Shown piece by piece: positions 61,822 through 64,000 of a stretch of DNA of 64,000 nt. Location: NCBI GenBank assembly GCA_036971475.1, contig JBAIZL010000002.1, positions 134,090,240-134,154,239 on the forward strand, written 5' to 3'. The position numbers were made by a program, and so were the translations under genes. The first letter of the stretch is position 1, and every line of letters starts with the position of its first letter. This DNA comes from Prosapia bicincta. Lineage: Eukaryota > Arthropoda > Insecta > Hemiptera > Cercopidae. The notes under the pieces were generated by a model. It did not search any database, had not been told where the DNA came from, and saw nothing but the letters and a program-made list of their open reading frames with translations.

Positions 61822-62742
61822 CAGTGGTTCTCAACCGGTGGTACGCGGGGACATCTCAGGTGGTACGCAGTCATATATTAATAATAACAATAAAAACTGT
61901 TACGATGCAACATTTCCGCGTTAAGAATACAATTCCTCCATCTGTGTTTTACATAGAATAGTGGCAGTTTGACGCTGACCTTGCCGCTACACAAACAACC
62001 CGAGTGCCTCAATTCCTTCTCCAATGATATTTCTCTGAAGCCAGAAGTGACTGATGATATCACTAGTCATATGGAAGCCCTTAAAACGAGTTTTGATAAA
62101 TATTTTAATCAAGATTTTTCTAAATATGAGTGGATTAGAAATTCATTTTCAGGGGAATTTCCTAGTCACTCAAAAGAGTGTTTCATCGACCTGACAAGTG
62201 ACAGCTCAATGAAAGATTCGTTTAAAGAAAAATCTTTAATAGACTTTTGGATGGGGACAAAATCTGAATACCCACCAGTGTTCAAGCAAGCAATAATCTT
62301 TTTACTTCCATTTGTAACCTCGTACTTATGTGAATCGGGCTTTTCAGAACTGCTGTACATAAAAAATAAATACAGAAACCGCATTAGTGTTGAAGAGGAC
62401 TTAAGAATCAAGTTGAGTTCAATCGACCCAGATATAGAAAATTTGGTAAAGGACAAACAACAACTACGAGCTCATTAAAGATCTGTTTTAATTTAAATGA
62501 CTGTGTTCAATGAACTAATTTGAGATTGTTTTTAATGTAAGATACATTTCATTTTGTATCTAAGTAAATTCTATGTACATACATACAGTTGTAGAATGCA
62601 TTTTTATTTTCCTAAACATGACCAAATGTAAATTATATATAATTATTTATAAAAATAAAAATATATATAAATATACGGTGGTACGTCAAAATATCTGAAA
62701 ATTTCAAGTGGTACGTGGTTACTAAAAGGTTGAGAACCCCTG
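61822..62742 (+). mobile_element. hAT (Buster-like) non-autonomous element, copy 2, 921 bp
   Basis: Same ends, same target-site duplication and same position in the monomer as copy 1. It is therefore the same insertion event duplicated, not a second insertion. It differs from copy 1 by a 6-bp length difference (aagtaggcctaaattc there, aagtaaattc here) and a few substitutions. Confidence 0.95.
61969..62478 (+). pseudogene. hAT transposase C-terminal remnant (copy 2), longer frame
   Basis: 169 codons. FW of the dimerisation region is at residues 93-94, LCESGFS at 120-126, KNKYRNR at 132-138 and the final DLR at 144-146. TGC at 62,005-62,007 keeps the frame open where copy 1 has TGA. The BED finger and the catalytic core are absent, so no transposase activity is expected. 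Which of TGC and TGA is ancestral cannot be told from two copies, but an active parent must have had an open codon here if the frame is genuine. Confidence 0.88.
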
Positions 62743-62750
62743 GTTTAAAG
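62743..62750. repeat. Right target-site duplication of hAT copy 2
   Basis: Second gtttaaag, identical to 61,814-61,821. Confidence 0.95.
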
Positions 62751-63005
62751 CATTCATGTGATTAATAGTTCGAAGGAAATCCGCTTTTAGCAGCACCTGT
62801 CAGTACATTGTAACGATAATTTTACTTTCACAAAAATGCCAATAACTCAAGAACAAGGCAAAATTTTGAAAAACTATTGGCACCACGTCAATCTACGTTT
62901 AATGCTGCTTCAACCTATATGTATAACTCAAAATCCGATTTTTCATTGAAATTTAGGAAAATTTGAAGGGTCGACCCCTTCTTATCTCGCAAAAGTCGAA
63001 AATTA

Positions 63006-63836
63006 ATGTCGCATTGCCCCTTCAATGTCGAGGAAGGCACCAATGGCACAACCTTTCATAGCGATCATTTGCTCTATCCTACCAACCATTGATGGAGAGC
63101 TCCCTCGTAGAATTTCCCCGGTTGATAACCAGCCTCCTCAATCCGAACACCCAGGTCCCTCCTGTAGGAGTCCCAGTCTGTTCTTCTTGGATCCCTGGTT
63201 GGCCGAAGCATGGCTGGATTGAGGGAGATATCATACCTAATATGTCTGTGGTCAGAAGAAGACGGTTAATCCGACACATGCCAATTTAGTACATACCTAG
63301 CCATCTGGTTCGATGCCACCGTAATGTCCAGGACCTCCCGTCAGGCCCTAGTGACAAACGTCGGCTCTTCCCCATTGATTTAAGACCAGTAAATTCTTAG
63401 AGCTAAGATAAGCTAAAAGTTCCTCACCTCTAATGTTGGTACCTGTACTTCTCCACGAAATGTGATGGGAGTTAGCATCTATCCCCACCAGCAGCTCCTC
63501 ATCCACAGCCCCGCAGTGCTCGACCAGCCTCCTCAGCTCTTGTGTTGTTAGAGCCCCCGCGTAGTCAAAGGGAAGATATGCCGTGACCAGGTTCAGCCTC
63601 TTCATCCTCCCCTCCGCCCGCAGCTCCACGATCACTGCTATCAAGTCCCTGCAGCAGAAGTCCGTTAGTACAAAAGCACTCAACCCCCTCCTAACAAGGA
63701 TACACGTCCTGGGAATACCGGAGTTCTTATCATACAACAACTTACCTCCAGATGTCGCCAGCCCGCATATGCGTCCTCCAGAAATCCATGGCTCCTGGAT
63801 GAGCACCAAGTCCACCTCTCCCCTGTCCAGCACCCG
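63006..63836 (-). pseudogene. Non-LTR retrotransposon fragment: endonuclease joined to a piece of RT (copy 2)
   Basis: Same limits and structure as 8,035-8,865. Here the endonuclease frame is open for 161 codons (63,348-63,833): QEPW at residues 13-16, TAYLPFD at 84-90, GIDANSHH at 117-124. It then shifts frame before the conserved PTFVTR segment and ends at a stop. Codon 36 is AAG where copy 1 has TAG. Final catalytic SDHRHIRYDI and RT-derived GAFLDIEGA lie in other frames downstream. Although longer than in copy 1, the frame lacks the C-terminal histidine motif in register and cannot encode a complete endonuclease. Confidence 0.88.
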
Positions 63837-64000
63837 TATATAGTTTTGTTCAACTAAGTTTCATCGAAGATAATGGACTACAAAGTTCAAGAGTTTTGAC
63901 CAGATAATAAATATAACAGATAATAGAAATAACTCAATATAACGATAGTAATAAGTTATGTATTTTCGTTTCTACAAATATAAGTATAGACTTTTTGCGT
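63837..64000 (-). repeat. Inverted satellite, continuing beyond the window
   Basis: Starts with tatatagttttgttcaact exactly as at 8,866, and follows that copy to the end of the window with a single difference at 63,999. Whether a second unique island follows cannot be seen. Confidence 0.95.

Larger units (their letters stand above)
60809..63005 (+). repeat. Terminal satellite monomer 2-16 with hAT insertion, truncated
   Basis: Counterpart of 5,832-8,034. The first half has private changes (atctttaatgaaac, acaaaacct, tgtcggcagc) that monomer 1-4 lacks. From gggtgatatagttcac on, the two are nearly identical, including the hAT insertion and the truncation point after gtcgaaaatta. Confidence 0.92.

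Noticed and set aside
61822..62742. Interpretation of the second hAT copy as an independent insertion into a preferred target
   Set aside because: Flanking edge-type variants, truncation point and neighbouring retrotransposon fragment are also shared, so duplication of the whole module is far simpler.
63583..63843. 86-codon forward frame opposite the endonuclease
   Set aside because: Shadow of the reverse-strand endonuclease sequence.

Overview
The window looks like repeat-rich nuclear DNA of an animal, most likely an arthropod and probably an insect. The reasons are the strong AT bias, insect-type hAT, pogo, Penelope-like and non-LTR elements, long AC and AT microsatellites, and the absence of any bacterial gene organisation. 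I find no intact host gene and no convincing tRNA or rRNA gene. Nearly everything identifiable is satellite DNA or the remains of mobile elements.

Layout. (1) 1-8,034: a head-to-tail satellite array with a monomer of about 1,945 bp; the last monomer carries a 927-bp hAT element. (2) 8,035-8,865: a reverse-strand non-LTR retrotransposon fragment in which an endonuclease domain is joined by an internal deletion to a scrap of reverse transcriptase. (3) 8,866-10,213: the same satellite in inverted orientation. (4) 10,214-31,280: an island of about 21 kb without satellite. It holds a Penelope-like 3' end, a 150-bp minisatellite, a clean hAT-type MITE with an 8-bp target-site duplication, two related foldback elements, pieces of one Jockey-like non-LTR family (doubled 5' region, 3' end of the polymerase ORF, several 3' UTR copies), a decayed pogo-type transposase, a 0.75-kb inverted duplication and long microsatellites. 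(5) 31,281-63,005: a second array with 15 complete monomers, again ending in a monomer with the same hAT insertion. (6) 63,006-64,000: the same endonuclease fragment and the same inversion into reverse-orientation satellite as at 8 kb.

How the parts relate. The module hAT-bearing monomer + endonuclease fragment + inverted satellite occurs twice, about 54.97 kb apart, nearly identical. The array has therefore duplicated or converted its own terminus, or the assembly has joined two nearly identical loci. The monomers are mosaics of shared diagnostic variants, with an alternating two-monomer pattern between about 33.7 and 49.2 kb, as expected from unequal exchange and conversion. The hAT insertion has matching empty sites in every other monomer.

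Limits: element ends without target-site duplications are approximate, identity is judged by eye, and clade names for degraded elements are inferred from short motifs.
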